A stretch of DNA of 64,000 nt, taken from contig CM056380.1 in the NCBI GenBank assembly GCA_029718625.1, forward strand, positions 45,731,049 to 45,795,048, read 5' to 3'. The notes under the pieces are model-generated. The model did not search any database, was not told the DNA's origin, and worked only from the letters and a program-made list of their open reading frames with translations. The position numbers and the translations under genes were made by a program. This document shows, one piece after another, positions 23,092 through 36,195 of the stretch; position 1 is the stretch's first letter, and every line of letters begins with the position of its first letter. This DNA comes from Synaphobranchus kaupii (Eukaryota; Chordata; Actinopteri; Anguilliformes; Synaphobranchidae).

Positions 23092-24030
23092 ACCCTACCA
23101 ACGCGCCCCCGATCCCCCACGGTTTCCCGGACCGTTGGATTGGACGATTTCTTCGCGTCCTCTCGGTCAGAGCAGGTACTTGTGCTCTTCACTAATCATG
23201 GAGTCGAGTGGATTAACTCCTCTTAATCTCCACGACACGGACACACATTATTCAAGAGCCACTTTCCCTTCTCCTCCTCTCCTCCTGCTGCTCCCCTCAC
23301 TCCGCTGCACAGGAACCAGGCAGGTGGACCTCAGTACTCTCACAGAAAGTGCCCCGCCAGCATCGGCCCTCTTTAAAAGTCAGCTGTAGCACAAATGGCT
23401 TACATAACGTGTAACCGGTTAAACTGTAAAGTTGCCATGGATATTGTCAGGCATCTGCTGAGCAACTGATGTCTCCCCCCCCCCTGTTTTTCTTTTTGTG
23501 GAAATGAAGCTTTCCAGCGACTGACTGATGCTCATGGCTTTTTCCCATTCTGGTCTCTTCTTTCTTCACACGGAAATAACCGTTACTGCCCGCCTGCCAC
23601 GCTGCGGCATTGTGGCGTCCTGCTCCTCGCATACTCGGAGCGTTAAATACGCGACGGCCTCTCTCTGTCTCAGGCCGACCTGTTGCCCTTTCTCCCTGTC
23701 TCAACCAGTTTATATTTTGTAGGTGAGGTGACTGTATTGTTCGCAGTCCTGGCTTATAAATGGTGTGCCGTTCAAGGACAGAGCTATGCAACTGATGTTA
23801 TTAACATAGAGATTTAACCCCTCTTATAATGTGTAGACTGAATTGCCCTTATAATATGCGGGGACCGAATCACTTATTTAATATGCTGAAACGGAGTGGC
23901 TCTTAAAAAGTGAGGTGCTGTTAAAATGTGCAGAAACTGAATCCCTCATATAGTCCCTCTCCTCCACCCTGCTGGGCAAGTACTGCATAAAGGAAACATC
24001 CTCATTATACCTAAATTTAACCCCCCTTCC
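23092..24030. other. Intron sequence, nothing recognised
   Basis: Mixed composition; no gene or element recognised. Confidence 0.5.
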
Positions 24031-24039
24031 CCAAAGATA

Positions 24040-24475
<436 letters not shown>

Positions 24476-25034
24476 ATGGGCCATGTCCAGCTGGTTAACA
24501 GCAGTGTCCTGGCGGGACAGGGCTGTGGCGGGACGCTGTGAGGGCTCATTAAACAGCCCGGCCCCACCAGCGCACCCCGGCTCACGGGAAGACCGAATGG
24601 CTGTCCCAGCAGGCCTCCGCCTCTCTCTACAGCCCGTCTCCACGGCGATTTCCGCTTTACGGGGTAAAGCCACGGTCGTGTAGCAGCCGTCTGAGTGGCC
24701 ACCCCGCGGACGCTCGCTCGGCTGCCTCGTCTCCATGGTCGCGGGGGCAAGAGTGGCTCGCTTTCAGCCCCGTCACTCAGAGGCTGCTGGGAGCAGTGGT
24801 AGGGGCCAGGGAGGATGATGTCATCTGGGCTTTGACTGAGCCCTGCTCTGATTGGTTCCTGGGTGGAGAGGTTGGGGTGAGGAGTGGAGAGTAAGCGCCG
24901 GCTGTACTGTGGTCGGGGCTGAGGTCAGAGCGCGGCAGGGTAGCCGCAGGGGGCGGGGCAGGTGTGCAGAAACCACACAAAGGCCACAGACAGGTGCACA
25001 TGCCCAGGTGCTGCAGTGCCCACGACACAAGCCT

Positions 25035-25279
25035 TAGCCCAGCAGTGACCCCACTACAGCCCAGCAGTGACCCAGCCACAACCCAGCTCCAGCCCAGCAG
25101 TGACCCAGCCACAGCCCAGCAGTTACCCAGCCACAGCCCAGCAGTGACCCAGCTCCAGCCCAGCAGTGACCCAGCCACAGCCCAGCAGTGACCCAGCTCC
25201 AGCCCAGCAGTGACCCAGCCACAGCCCAGCAGTTACCCAGCCACAGCCCAGCAGTGACCCAGCCACAGCCCAGCATTGA
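25035..25279. repeat. 22-bp minisatellite, about 11 copies
   Basis: The unit is GCCCAGCAGTGACCCAGCCA plus CA, with CTCCA for CCACA and TTACCC for TGACCC variants. It follows a GC-rich stretch. Confidence 0.95.
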
Positions 25280-25425
25280 CCAAGTTTTGTCTGAACACCA
25301 CATCTCATTCCCATCATTTGTCTTTTAGTCTTTTTGATTTTCTCTATTTAAGTCCCAGTCTCAAGGATTATTATTTTTTATTTAATTTTTTGTGTGTGTT
25401 TTCTCTTACCTTAGCAAGCACCTGA

Positions 25426-25600
25426 TTTCATTACATTACATTACAGTCATTTGGCAGACACTTTTATCCAAAGCGACGTACAATATGTGCATACCGAAGG
25501 TCATTGAAACAACTACAAACAGGTCAGATAAGGTACAGTTCTATCATAAAATAGCAGCTATCCATACAGGTATCCATTTTCCTTTCTCCTCACTTTCGTG
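25426..25600 (-). mobile_element. LINE 3' tail fragment (same family as 46736-47390)
   Basis: CATTACATTACATTACAGTC, then GGCAGACACTTTTATCCAAA and GCGACGTACAATATGTGCAT, is the same 3'-end sequence found at 46738 onward, where it leads into an L2-like reverse transcriptase C-terminus. Here only the 3' untranslated end is present. Confidence 0.65.
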
Positions 25601-27397
25601 GCATTCAACGATTAATAATCGTTTCAAATTATGAAATCATTTCAATACTATCAAATCATAATAAAAGCCATCTAAAAAAATAGTTTTTAGAAATGTATCT
25701 GCTGGCACATCTGCTGAAATGAAAGGCTGTGTGACTTCACGCTTTGACCTTATTTGTATGTATCTGTTCAGTCCCTGTAACCCATTCTGACTGCTGGTTA
25801 TTCAGCAGGACCCTGACCTTTGGTAGAGCACAGAGCAGCCCAGCTGTGACCTGTGACCCCGCTACAAACATTATCACGCCTTTTATACCAAATCCTTGGA
25901 CACTAGATGCAGGAAGTTCTTAACCCAGGAGTAAATACCCCGTATTTTTTTTGCTCGTTTTTTAAACCCCCCCCTCCCCCTTCCCCTGACCTAACAAAAG
26001 CTCTGTCGCTGTCATTTGCAGCGGCCTCACCAACCCGTCAGCCCGTAGGGGCTTTAGCCGCACCGTGTGAACGTTAGAACGGCCGAGCTGCCATGGGAAA
26101 ACACGGAGCCGTCTCTAAAAACAGGCCCGAAACGCTTGCCCAGCGTCGGCGCTCCGCTCCCGGGCTCCCGCAGAGCCCCGTCTCCCGTGTTTCCTGTCCT
26201 CTCCTCCCCTACTCTCTACCCTTCTCTCTCGACTAGCATCTCCTCCAGTTACACGCTTTTCCCACCCCCGTTTTGTTCTCGAAGGCTCCGTGTTCTGTAA
26301 TAACTTGCCTCAACCTGGAAGGCAGGACAAAGGGAGGCATTGTCTGTGTTGCTGGAAAAGGTTCAAGTCCTTGCTTGATGGGCATTTCCTGTCTGGACAG
26401 GAAGTTGAAGAAAAGGTGAACCCCCCTCCTCCTCCCACCAGAGGAGATTATAAAGTGACAGCTTAAAATAGCAGATAAATTGTCGATTATAGTAACGATA
26501 AGGACGGTGGCGGTAACTCCCAGGTGTTGTGAAGGGCTGGTTTTGGGCTTGTCTGTGGGGTGCGGGGGAGGAGTTGGGGGTGGGTGAGTGGTTTTCCACG
26601 CCAGGCCTTCGGGCCAGCGGGCGGGGACACAATGACAGGACACCGGATACCTGCGGCTGAGCGCGGACATTTAGTGACACTTGTACAATAAAGTGCCACT
26701 TAGAGCCCATTAGGAGCCAGGATTAGCGGGCCGGCTTGGGTTTCTCTCCAATTAGCACCGCGTTCCCAGGTGTATCCTGCAGGTGGGGGTCAGGTCCCTC
26801 CTGAGGTCAGCTGATCGGCAGGCGACGCCCATAGCTGCCAGGCAAATCTCGCAGACCCCGCCCACTCCTACTCCTGGCCAATGACGTATCACATGCAGTT
26901 TTGGAAAAAAATAATAATAAAAGGAACGTAAGATCTTTCCAGTCACATGGTCATTTCTTATTGCTTATTTCTAATGTCTGATATAAAGAAAAGGAGAACA
27001 GAAGGGTGTGGAGGGAAAAGGGGGGGGGGGGGGGGGGTTGGGGGGCATTTGGGGGCCTGGATACTCACCCCCCCCCCCCCCCTTACCCTCCTACACCAAT
27101 ACCTCCTCGGCATTGTGTGCCCCCGATGCACCTGAAGTCTGGTGGGGTCTTTGTTTGGGACGGACCACCTATGGTGCCTCTGTGCAGAGGGGGATAATGA
27201 TGTCCTCAGCTGGGAGGAGAGGAGGTGGGGTGGCCTGAGTCAAGTGTCTCTCTGTCTGCTTGTGTGAGATCCCTGGGATGGGCGGGGGGGGGCTGTGTGA
27301 GATTACCCTGGGGCAACAGAGGAGTCAGGGCACTTGGGCAGTTCTGTATCCAGCTCCCCCCCCCCCCCCCCCTCACCCCCTTTAAATCCACCCCCTG

Positions 27398-27432
<35 letters not shown>

Positions 27433-28025
27433 ACCCATCACACTCCTCGCATGTTCTTACATTCACTCTATTGCTCACAAAAAACACACTTACACGCACA
27501 CTTTCCCTCTCACAAAGACATCAGTTTTCTTCCTTTCAATCTTTCTATTTTTCAGAGGCAAAGGTTCCATCTCACGCTCACACACTCTATCCCAAACGTT
27601 TACACTCATGCACACCACACACCCATATCGCATGTATGCGCAAACGCACACACTGACGCACACATCAGCTGCTGCTGGCTGGCGAGTGTGACACGGGTGC
27701 AGGGGGTGGGAGGGGGTCCCTTTTGAGGAATCATGAAGAAACAATGAAGGAAAGTTGAAGTGGCTTTAAAAGATCAGGAGCTGATTCATTCATAGCCCTT
27801 ATCTCCCGATGAACAGCCCGCTCTGGGTATGTGTGGGGCCGATCTGTTCGGAGAGGAGATACATAATGCACCCCAAAGTGCCACGCCCAGTCAGGCACAT
27901 CACACCACTCCGTACTGGACGCACGCAACCTGGATTCTGCTTGACCAGGAAGTCCATTGAAAGAACTGCATTTGACACATTTTGTCATAACAATTGAATA
28001 CAGAATGTTTTTTCATGCATGCGCA
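25601..28025. other. Intron sequence with G/C homopolymer runs and AC tract
   Basis: Contains poly(G) near 27019-27038, facing poly(C) near 27068-27082 and again at 27357-27372, and (AC)n at 27410-27433. The remainder has no recognised gene or element. Confidence 0.5.
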
Positions 28026-28029
28026 TGTT

Positions 28030-28335
28030 GAAAGAGCTGGGGTACGGGTGGGGCAGTAGGGGGTTGGGGGGGGTAATGGTGGTACGGTGGGCAGGGGTAC
28101 ATATGAAAGCTGGGGTACGGGTGGGGCAGTAGGAGGTTGGGGGGGTGGATAATGGTGGGCAGGGGTACATTTAAAGGAGGTGGGGTACGGCTGGGGCAGT
28201 TGGGGGTTTTGGGGGGGGGGGGGTGGATAATGGTGTTACGATGGGCAGGGGTACATATGAAAGAGGTGGGGTACGGCTGGGGCAGTTGGGAGTTTTGGGG
28301 CGGGGGCGGGGGGTGGTGGATAATGGTGCTACAGT
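28030..28335. repeat. G-rich minisatellite, unit about 75-95 bp, 3-4 copies
   Basis: Repeats of GGGGTACGGGTGGGGCAGT, a G block, GGATAATGGTG, GGGCAGGGGTACATATGAAAG. Units differ in length by loss of the TACGGTG segment and by G-run length. Confidence 0.85.
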
Positions 28336-28539
28336 GGGCTGGGGAAGATGGCGGTATGGCGGACAGGGGTAGTTATGAAGGCGTTGGGTGGCAAGGGGGC
28401 GGGCCTGCTGGCACATTGGCCCTGTGAGATCCGCAGCTCCGGCGTGGAGAGAAATGGTGCCATTTTTATTTATTTTATTTATTTATTTTTTTCTGCTTCC
28501 AAGACTGCATGTTATCCTCTTATCCCTACTGTTGTGGAA

Positions 28540-28695
28540 TAGAGCAGAAGCAGCTGGAGAACTGTAAGACGCCTGATAATGCCGCTATTTTCCGCTGGCC
28601 CATCTTAATCTTGTTACACAAATGGTTGTGAAGGGAGTCATGAATTTGAATTTTGCCCCGGCGCATTAACCCCTTTGTGTCCACCCCTCTCCCAG
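28540..28695. promoter_or_regulatory. Candidate conserved noncoding element
   Basis: Short low-repeat block with GCCTGATAATGCCGC, CCCATCTTAATCTTG and GAATTTGAATTTTGCC words. Weak candidate based on composition only. Confidence 0.18.
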
Positions 28696-29017
28696 CTGCC
28701 TGCCTCTCTCCCTCCTCTCTTTTTGTCCCCCATGGCGGGGGACCTCAGACTCTGGCTCATCCTCCTCGCTCTCTCTGAGGAGCTACTTTTCCTCTTCTCT
28801 GAGCAGCTCGGGGAGTAAAGGGGAAGGTGGAAGGGAGAAAAAAAAAAAAAAAACGGGGGAAAGTGGCAATAAAATAAATTACTTGCGGCTTTGGCGGCGC
28901 CGCGATTAAAAGTAACGGCGATTTACCCAGCCACCCGTGAAGCTGATTAGCAGCCAGTGATCAGGAGGAACAGCTTTGCTTGTTAAACTTTTCACCTCTG
29001 CCAGTTTGCCTGAGAGA

Positions 29018-29236
29018 TTTTCTCCCTCCCTCTCTCTTTCTTTCTCACTCGCTCCCTCTCTCCCTCGCTCTCTCTCTTTCTACCTCTCTTTCCCTTGTCC
29101 CTCTCTCTCCTTGTCTCCCTCTCATTTTCTCTCTCTCTCTTTCTATCTCCCTCCCTCGTCTCCCTCTGTCTCTCTCTCACTCTCTCTTCCCTCCCTCTCT
29201 CTCTCTCTCTTTCCCGCTCCCTCTCTCCTCCCTGCC
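29018..29236. repeat. (CT)n-rich pyrimidine tract
   Basis: CTCTCT with CCCTC, TTTCT and TCGCTC interruptions throughout. Confidence 0.93.
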
Positions 29237-29459
29237 AGAGATTTGAATGAGAATGCGGTCGGCCCGCTGTGGGCTTAGTGTTGGGCCGCTGGCCTCCCGA
29301 TTACGCAGGTCGTGGGTTCAACCAGCGGCCTGCGCTTGGAGGGGTGGGCAGAGAGATAAGACACATCAAGGGCATGGGGAGGACTCTTATCTGTCCTTTC
29401 AAAGGAGAGAGAGGGAGAGAAGGGGATTTATTTCATTTTTTTTCCCCGCACACTAAAGA

Positions 29460-30110
29460 AAATGGTCAGGTTTAATCGTTGTGTGGGTGGCTGGGCCTGG
29501 CCGTGGATGCGGTTGGGAGTGCATGTGCGGGGGTGGGCGCAGCAAAGGCCCCTGGTGGGCAGCGGGGCCCCGCGCAGGTGAGGGGCTGCCCTGCTAGGGC
29601 CGGACGGACCAGGGGCCCAAGGAGATCCCTGAGTGGGCGATTTCAGGGGCCCGAGTGACAGGTCCTTGAGCTCAGAATTATAGCGCCTCATGCTGGGATG
29701 AGAGCACTGACTCTCCGCACCCTGTGGCTCTTTTATTTTCATCTGTGAAATCATTTTATTTTTCTCACCCATTTTCATTGATTGAAATAGGTTACAATGC
29801 GTATTCGTATTTTGATTTTGTTCACCGGCATTAATAAATATCGATCTTAACCTGTCATTATAGTTGTTTGGTTACAATCTGTAGTCATTCTGCACATTCT
29901 GATTTTTCTGTGCCTTCGTGTTTTGTTGCTGTGTCACAGTCACAGTTATAAAATAACACACATTTGCACAAAGGAGACGAACCTACAGAGCCACCTGTCA
30001 TTACCTGTGCTGAGCCTTGTTTAAATTAGAGGGGTGTCACTAAACTATTTTACATTTCACTCATTCTTTGCTCAGGTATTTTATATACAGTACAAACAGA
30101 CAGGTCTGCA
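29460..30110. other. Intron sequence, nothing recognised
   Basis: GC-rich to about 29720, then AT-rich; no element recognised. Confidence 0.4.
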
Positions 30111-30126
30111 AGATAGGTGCTTCTGG

Positions 30127-30347
30127 GATGGGATTGGGCCTTATGATTAAAGAGGGGTGATCAAGTTATAAATGTGACTCAATGTATTGAATTCTTTTTT
30201 ATATTATGACTGGCATGCATTAAGTGCATACGAGTGTCAGTGGTGATATTGGAAATCTGCCATGTATTATAATAGTATGTGTAAATGGAGTTAAGCTGGT
30301 TGCATTTGTGTCATATGAAATAAAAATGAATTGTAAAAAAAAAAAAA
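30127..30347 (+). pseudogene. Retroposed mRNA 3' end with poly(A) tail and target-site duplication
   Basis: A 221-bp insert ends in AATAAA (30319-30324) and, 10 bases on, a run of A (30335-30347). It is flanked by near-identical 16-bp copies AGATAGGTGCTTCTGG (30111-30126) and AGATAGATGCTTCTGG (30348-30363). Signal, tail and duplication are the hallmarks of a LINE-mediated retrocopy truncated at its 5' end. Only 3' UTR-like sequence was copied, and the parent gene is not recognised. It is inserted in the sense direction in the last camkmt intron. Confidence 0.82.
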
Positions 30348-30662
30348 AGATAGATGCTTCTGGAAAAATTAAAAGATAAATGAAAAAAGAAAAGCACTCT
30401 TGACGATGTGCAACTGACAGTAATCCGTTTTAACCAATGTTTTCATTTAAGTGAAAGTCTGTGCCTGTGCGTGTGCGTGTGTGTGTACAGAGACTTAAGA
30501 TATGACACGTTTGGTCAATCGAAGGCTTTTGGTTCAGTACTATAACATTTGTTAGCTTAGCATGTGTTTATCTGTGCACTGTTGCATTGTGGGAGGATGA
30601 GTCGGTGCCGTACCTGTAGTCCGGTGCCCTCTCCTGACCCCCCTGCTCTCTGTCCCTTTCAG

Positions 30663-30776
30663 CTGCGGCGTGGGGGGAAGGAGCTGTATGATGAGAATAT
30701 CCATTACCCTCTCCTGCTGGCTTTAACCCTGGGCCCGGTCGCCTCCCAGGCCCCCGCCACCCCCGGCGTCCTCTGA
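30663..30776 (+). CDS. camkmt: camkmt terminal exon with extended C-terminus
   Basis: The terminal coding part is 114 nt, with acceptor ctctgtccctttcag and a TGA stop at 30774-30776. It encodes 37 residues. LYDENIHYPLLLALT matches the conserved CAMKMT C-terminus. The mammalian protein, as I recall it, ends four residues after the PLLL.LT motif. Here the frame runs on with GPVASQAPATPGVL, a Pro/Ala-rich tail about 12 residues longer that has no obvious motif. The extension could be a real lineage difference or the loss of an older stop codon. Confidence 0.93.
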   Translation: MRRGGKELYDENIHYPLLLALTLGPVASQAPATPGVL

Positions 30777-31870
30777 ACCCACCCCGCCACCCAGGGACAA
30801 CAGGGTACCCCTAACTTGCCAAACGCCTCAACCCCCCCCCCCCCCCCCCCTGTCCCCTTTCACCCCACCCCTTACAGACCAGAGTCTGTGTCACTGTGCC
30901 CCCATTGGCTTCACGCAGATATGACATGTGAGGAAATGCACATGTATGATTGTTTCTTTCTTTCTTTTCTTTTTTGAGGGAGAGGGGGGTGGGAGGGTGA
31001 TGTTAACTTCTGTTACACTAAATGTTTTCAGTATAATCCTGTCTCACGCACTCGCACTCACTCTCGCACTCGATTGGGTTTGCAGTGGAAGGGGGGGGGG
31101 GGCGTTCGGGGAGGTTTGCCAAGCGTGACTGCGAGCGTGTGTACGACCGCACCCCACCAGCGCCATCTTGCGGGACCTCTTTTCCGCGAAAAATATGTGC
31201 CATGAGAGAAACGAGCGTGGGCGGCGGAGACAACTTTGCGTCGCTCACGGAAGACCAAAGACCACCTGCCGCGTTCCCGTTTCGGAGAATTCCTCACGAC
31301 AGGGCAGAGGGTCATGTGATCAGGGATGGCGCGGCAGGCTCCGCCTCCATTGCGAAAATCAGGAAAAGTGGGTTTTTTCCCCCCACCGGGTTCAAATGTG
31401 TTAATATTAAATGAGTGAAGCCAGAGTGGTGACAGAAAGAAGGCACTTAAACCGTGTCCCTGCCACGCCCTTCCTGACCACTCACCCCTGCCAGGCCGAC
31501 GGTATTAAACGGTGTTTACGTCTGCACCTCACTGTGTGGTGGCCTCGCTGCTCTCCTCCGAGGCTTTAGCCAATTTTCTCCCCCAAAATCCCCTACACGG
31601 CATCCATTTGGGGGAGGGAAAAACAAACGGAAGACCTTCTGCACTGTTTCCACCCAAAACGTGTTTACGATGCGCAGTTCGCTGTCCGACATTCGCCTCA
31701 AGCCGGTCCCTGTCCCGCTCAGAGATCGTACCAATCCTGTGCTTTTTTTTTGGCTGAAACAGCTTGTATTGTACAGTCTCACACGTGTAATTTTATGAAA
31801 AGTAATTGTTTTACACGGATGCATCAGGTGGTTTTAAAGACTGTGAAATAAACAAGTTCTTGAACTAACA
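30777..31870 (+). other. camkmt: camkmt 3' untranslated region (predicted)
   Basis: This runs from the stop codon to about 20 bases past the first good polyadenylation signal downstream. It contains a 19-C run near 30832-30850, a T-rich stretch at 30951-30975 and a 12-G run near 31092. No splice sites or other gene are evident. The exact cleavage point is inferred. Confidence 0.55.
31847..31852 (+). terminator. Polyadenylation signal AATAAA, probably camkmt
   Basis: A canonical AATAAA in gtgaaataaacaag, 1.07 kb after the camkmt stop. I saw no earlier canonical hexamer between the stop and this site. Confidence 0.55.
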
Positions 31871-31872
31871 CT

Positions 31873-32074
31873 GTGTCTCACGAGAGTATTATTTTCAAGC
31901 AGTATAAATAGTAGCAGCAGTAGCGGTAGCTGTAGTCTACAGAAACATTAGTGAAAAAGAAACGTTATTCCCGCTCTACAGTACCATAATGTCTGTACAA
32001 TACAATGTTATTATACAGGTACATGATAACTGTTCCTATGCAGTATATTGCTCATATACCGGTAATACTCTACA
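31873..32074. other. Intergenic sequence
   Basis: A short spacer with AGCAGTAGCGGTAGCTGTAG words between the predicted 3' end of camkmt and the 46-bp array. Confidence 0.5.
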
Positions 32075-33663
32075 GCACCTCACTCCTGTGCATTGCTGTT
32101 ATATCTCTACTGCACAACAGCATCCTCACTCCTGTGCATTGCTGTTATATCTCTACAGCACAACAGCGTCCTCACTCCTGTGCATTGCTGTTATATCTCT
32201 ACTGCACAACAGCATCCTCACTCCTGTGCATTGCTGTTATATCTCTACAGCACAACAGCGTCCTCACTCCTGTGCATTGCTGTTATATCTCTACAGCACA
32301 ACAGCGTCCTCACTCCTGTGCATTGCTGTTATATCTCTACAGCACAACAGCGTCCTCACTCCTGTGCATTGCTGTTATATCTCTACAGCACAATAGCATC
32401 CTCACTCCTGTGCATTGCTGTTATATCTCTACAGCACAACAGCATCCTCACTCCTGTGCATTGCTGTTATATCTCTACAGCACAACAGCGTCCTCACTCC
32501 TGTGCATTGCTGTTATATCTCTACTGCACAACAGCATCCTCACTCCTGTGCATTGCTGTTATATCTCTACTGCACAACAGCATCCTCACTCCTGTGCATT
32601 GCTGTTATATCTCTACTGCACAACAGCATCCTCACTCCTGTGCATTGCTGTTATATCTCTACTGCACAATAGCATCCTCACTCCTGTGCATTGGTGTTAT
32701 ATCTCTACTGCACCACAGCATCCTCACTCCTGTGCATTGCTGTTATATCTCTACTGCACAATAGCATCCTCACTCCTGTGCATTGCTGTTATATCTCTAC
32801 TGCACAATAGCATCCTCACTCCTGTGCATTGCTGTTATATCTCTACTGCACAATAGCATCCTCACTCCTGTGCATTGCTGTTATATCTCTACTGCACAAT
32901 AGCATCCTCACTCCTGTGCATTGCTGTTATATCTCTACTGCACAATAGCATCCTCACTCCTGTGCATTGCTGTTATATCTCTACTGCACAATAGCATCCT
33001 CACTCCTGTGCATTGGTGTTATATCTCTACTGCACCACAGCATCCTCACTCCTGTGCATTGGTGTTATATCTCTACTGCACAATAGCATCCTCACTCCTG
33101 TGCATTGCTGTTATATCTCTACTGCACAATAGCATCCTCACTCCTGTGCATTGCTGTTATATCTCTACTGCACAATAGCATCCTCACTCCTGTGCATTGC
33201 TGTTATATCTCTACAGCACAACAGCATCCTCACTCCTGTGCATTGCTGTTATATCTCTACAGCACAATAGCATCCTCACTCCTGTGCATTGCTGTTATAT
33301 CTCTACTGCACAATAGCATCCTCACTCCTGTGCATTGCTGTTATATCTCTACTGCACAATAGCATCCTCACTCCTGTGCATTGGTGTTATATCTCTACTG
33401 CACCACAGCATCCTCACTCCTGTGCATTGGTGTTATATCTCTACTGCACCACAGCATCCTCACTCCTGTGCATTGCTGTTATATCTCTACTGCACCACAG
33501 CATCCTCACTCCTGTGCATTGGTGTTATATCTCTACTGCACCACAGCATCCTCACTCCTGTGCATTGCTGTTATATCTCTACTGCACAATAGCATCCTCA
33601 CTCCTGTGCATTGCTGTTATATCTCTACTGCACAACAGCATCCTCACTCCTGTGCATTGCTGT
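32075..33663. repeat. 46-bp minisatellite, about 34 copies
   Basis: The unit begins CTCACTCCTGTGCATTGCTG and ends TTATATCTCTACTGCACAACAGCATC (given in two pieces). Copies differ at a few fixed positions: CTACAG/CTACTG, CACAACAG/CACAATAG/CACCACAG, GCGTCC/GCATCC and TTGCTG/TTGGTG. These variant types occur in runs, with CTACAG and GCGTCC mostly in the first third and the CACCACAG plus TTGGTG pair toward the 3' end. Because 46 is not divisible by three, all + frames stay open for long stretches. These frames are not genes. Confidence 0.98.
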
Positions 33664-33665
33664 TA

Positions 33666-35290
<1,625 letters not shown>

Positions 35291-35345
35291 TATATCTCTA
35301 CAGCACAACAGCATCCCCAGTCCTGTGCATTGCTGTTATATCTCA
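35291..35345. repeat. Continuation of the 46-bp minisatellite beyond the transposon
   Basis: About one further unit (TATATCTCTACAGCACAACA then GCATCCCCAGTCCTGTGCAT), the part displaced by the Tc1 insertion. It is slightly diverged. Confidence 0.9.
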
Positions 35346-35920
35346 TGTACTGCGCAACAGTAGTGTGGCTGTATATGGACACTGGGAATAAAAGAAATGT
35401 AACAAAAAAATAAAAAACTGTTTCTTTCTTCCCCTCGGTGCATGCTGACACCGCTGCGCTCCGTTGCCGAGAGAACAGATGAGCATGCACTCTCCGCTGA
35501 AGCAGGTGCTCTTTATCACACCACAGTTTGCGTTTTTCACTTTTACAGGTATGAGTCGGGAAGAAGCTTCATGTTCAGCTCAACAGGTGGAATTGCAGGT
35601 GCCCGATCGGCCAGTGGGGGTCGCTGGTGAGTCAGCTGCCCCATCCTACTGAAACCTTCCTATCCCTGGGCAATGCTAAAGCAAGGCTTACCCTGCAGGG
35701 CTGCCGGTTACAGTCTTCTATGAGAGGCATTCTGTGCTATGAGAGGCTTTCGCATTTAAAAAATCCAAGAAATTAAACCTCTTTTTGCCTGTAAATTGAG
35801 GTTTCAGGCTTGTCCATCTTGGACAGATGGTGTGATGTGCATTGGTAAAAAACGAGGCTCTGTGTTAATATAGAGCACACATGCACACACACAGACACTA
35901 CACATAATATAGTGTAGTGT
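35346..35920. other. Intergenic sequence, nothing firm
   Basis: Short open frames on both strands, none recognised. GGCCAGTGGGGGTCGCTGGTG near 35609 resembles a fish short-repeat motif, but no complete element is visible. Confidence 0.4.
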
Positions 35921-35924
35921 GGCT

Positions 35925-35930
35925 ACAAGG

Positions 35931-35973
<43 letters not shown>

Positions 35974-36160
35974 ATATGTATATATGTTCACGTGTGTTTG
36001 TGTGTGCTCGCGCTGGTTTGTGTGCGTGTTTGCGTGCGTGTGTGCGTATGCATGCTTGTGTGTACAGGTGTGTGTTTGTGTGTGCTCGCGCTTGTGTGTG
36101 CATGTGCGTGTCTGTGTGTGGTGTGTGTGTGTGTGTGTGTGCATGCATGTGCGTGTGTAC

Positions 36161-36195
<35 letters not shown>
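35925..36195. repeat. GT-rich microsatellite cluster
   Basis: (GT)n at 35934-35967 and 36120-36195, with interrupted GTGTGC/GCGTGT sequence between. Confidence 0.93.

Noticed and set aside
22821..23195. Coding sequence extending through 23195 past the exon donor
   Set aside because: Beyond 23024 the frame is poly-Pro from a C27 run. The GTGAGC donor and the in-phase next exon at 30663 show that the exon ends there.
32075..33663. CRISPR array
   Set aside because: The regular 46-bp period has no unique spacers; the whole unit repeats. The context is a vertebrate genome.
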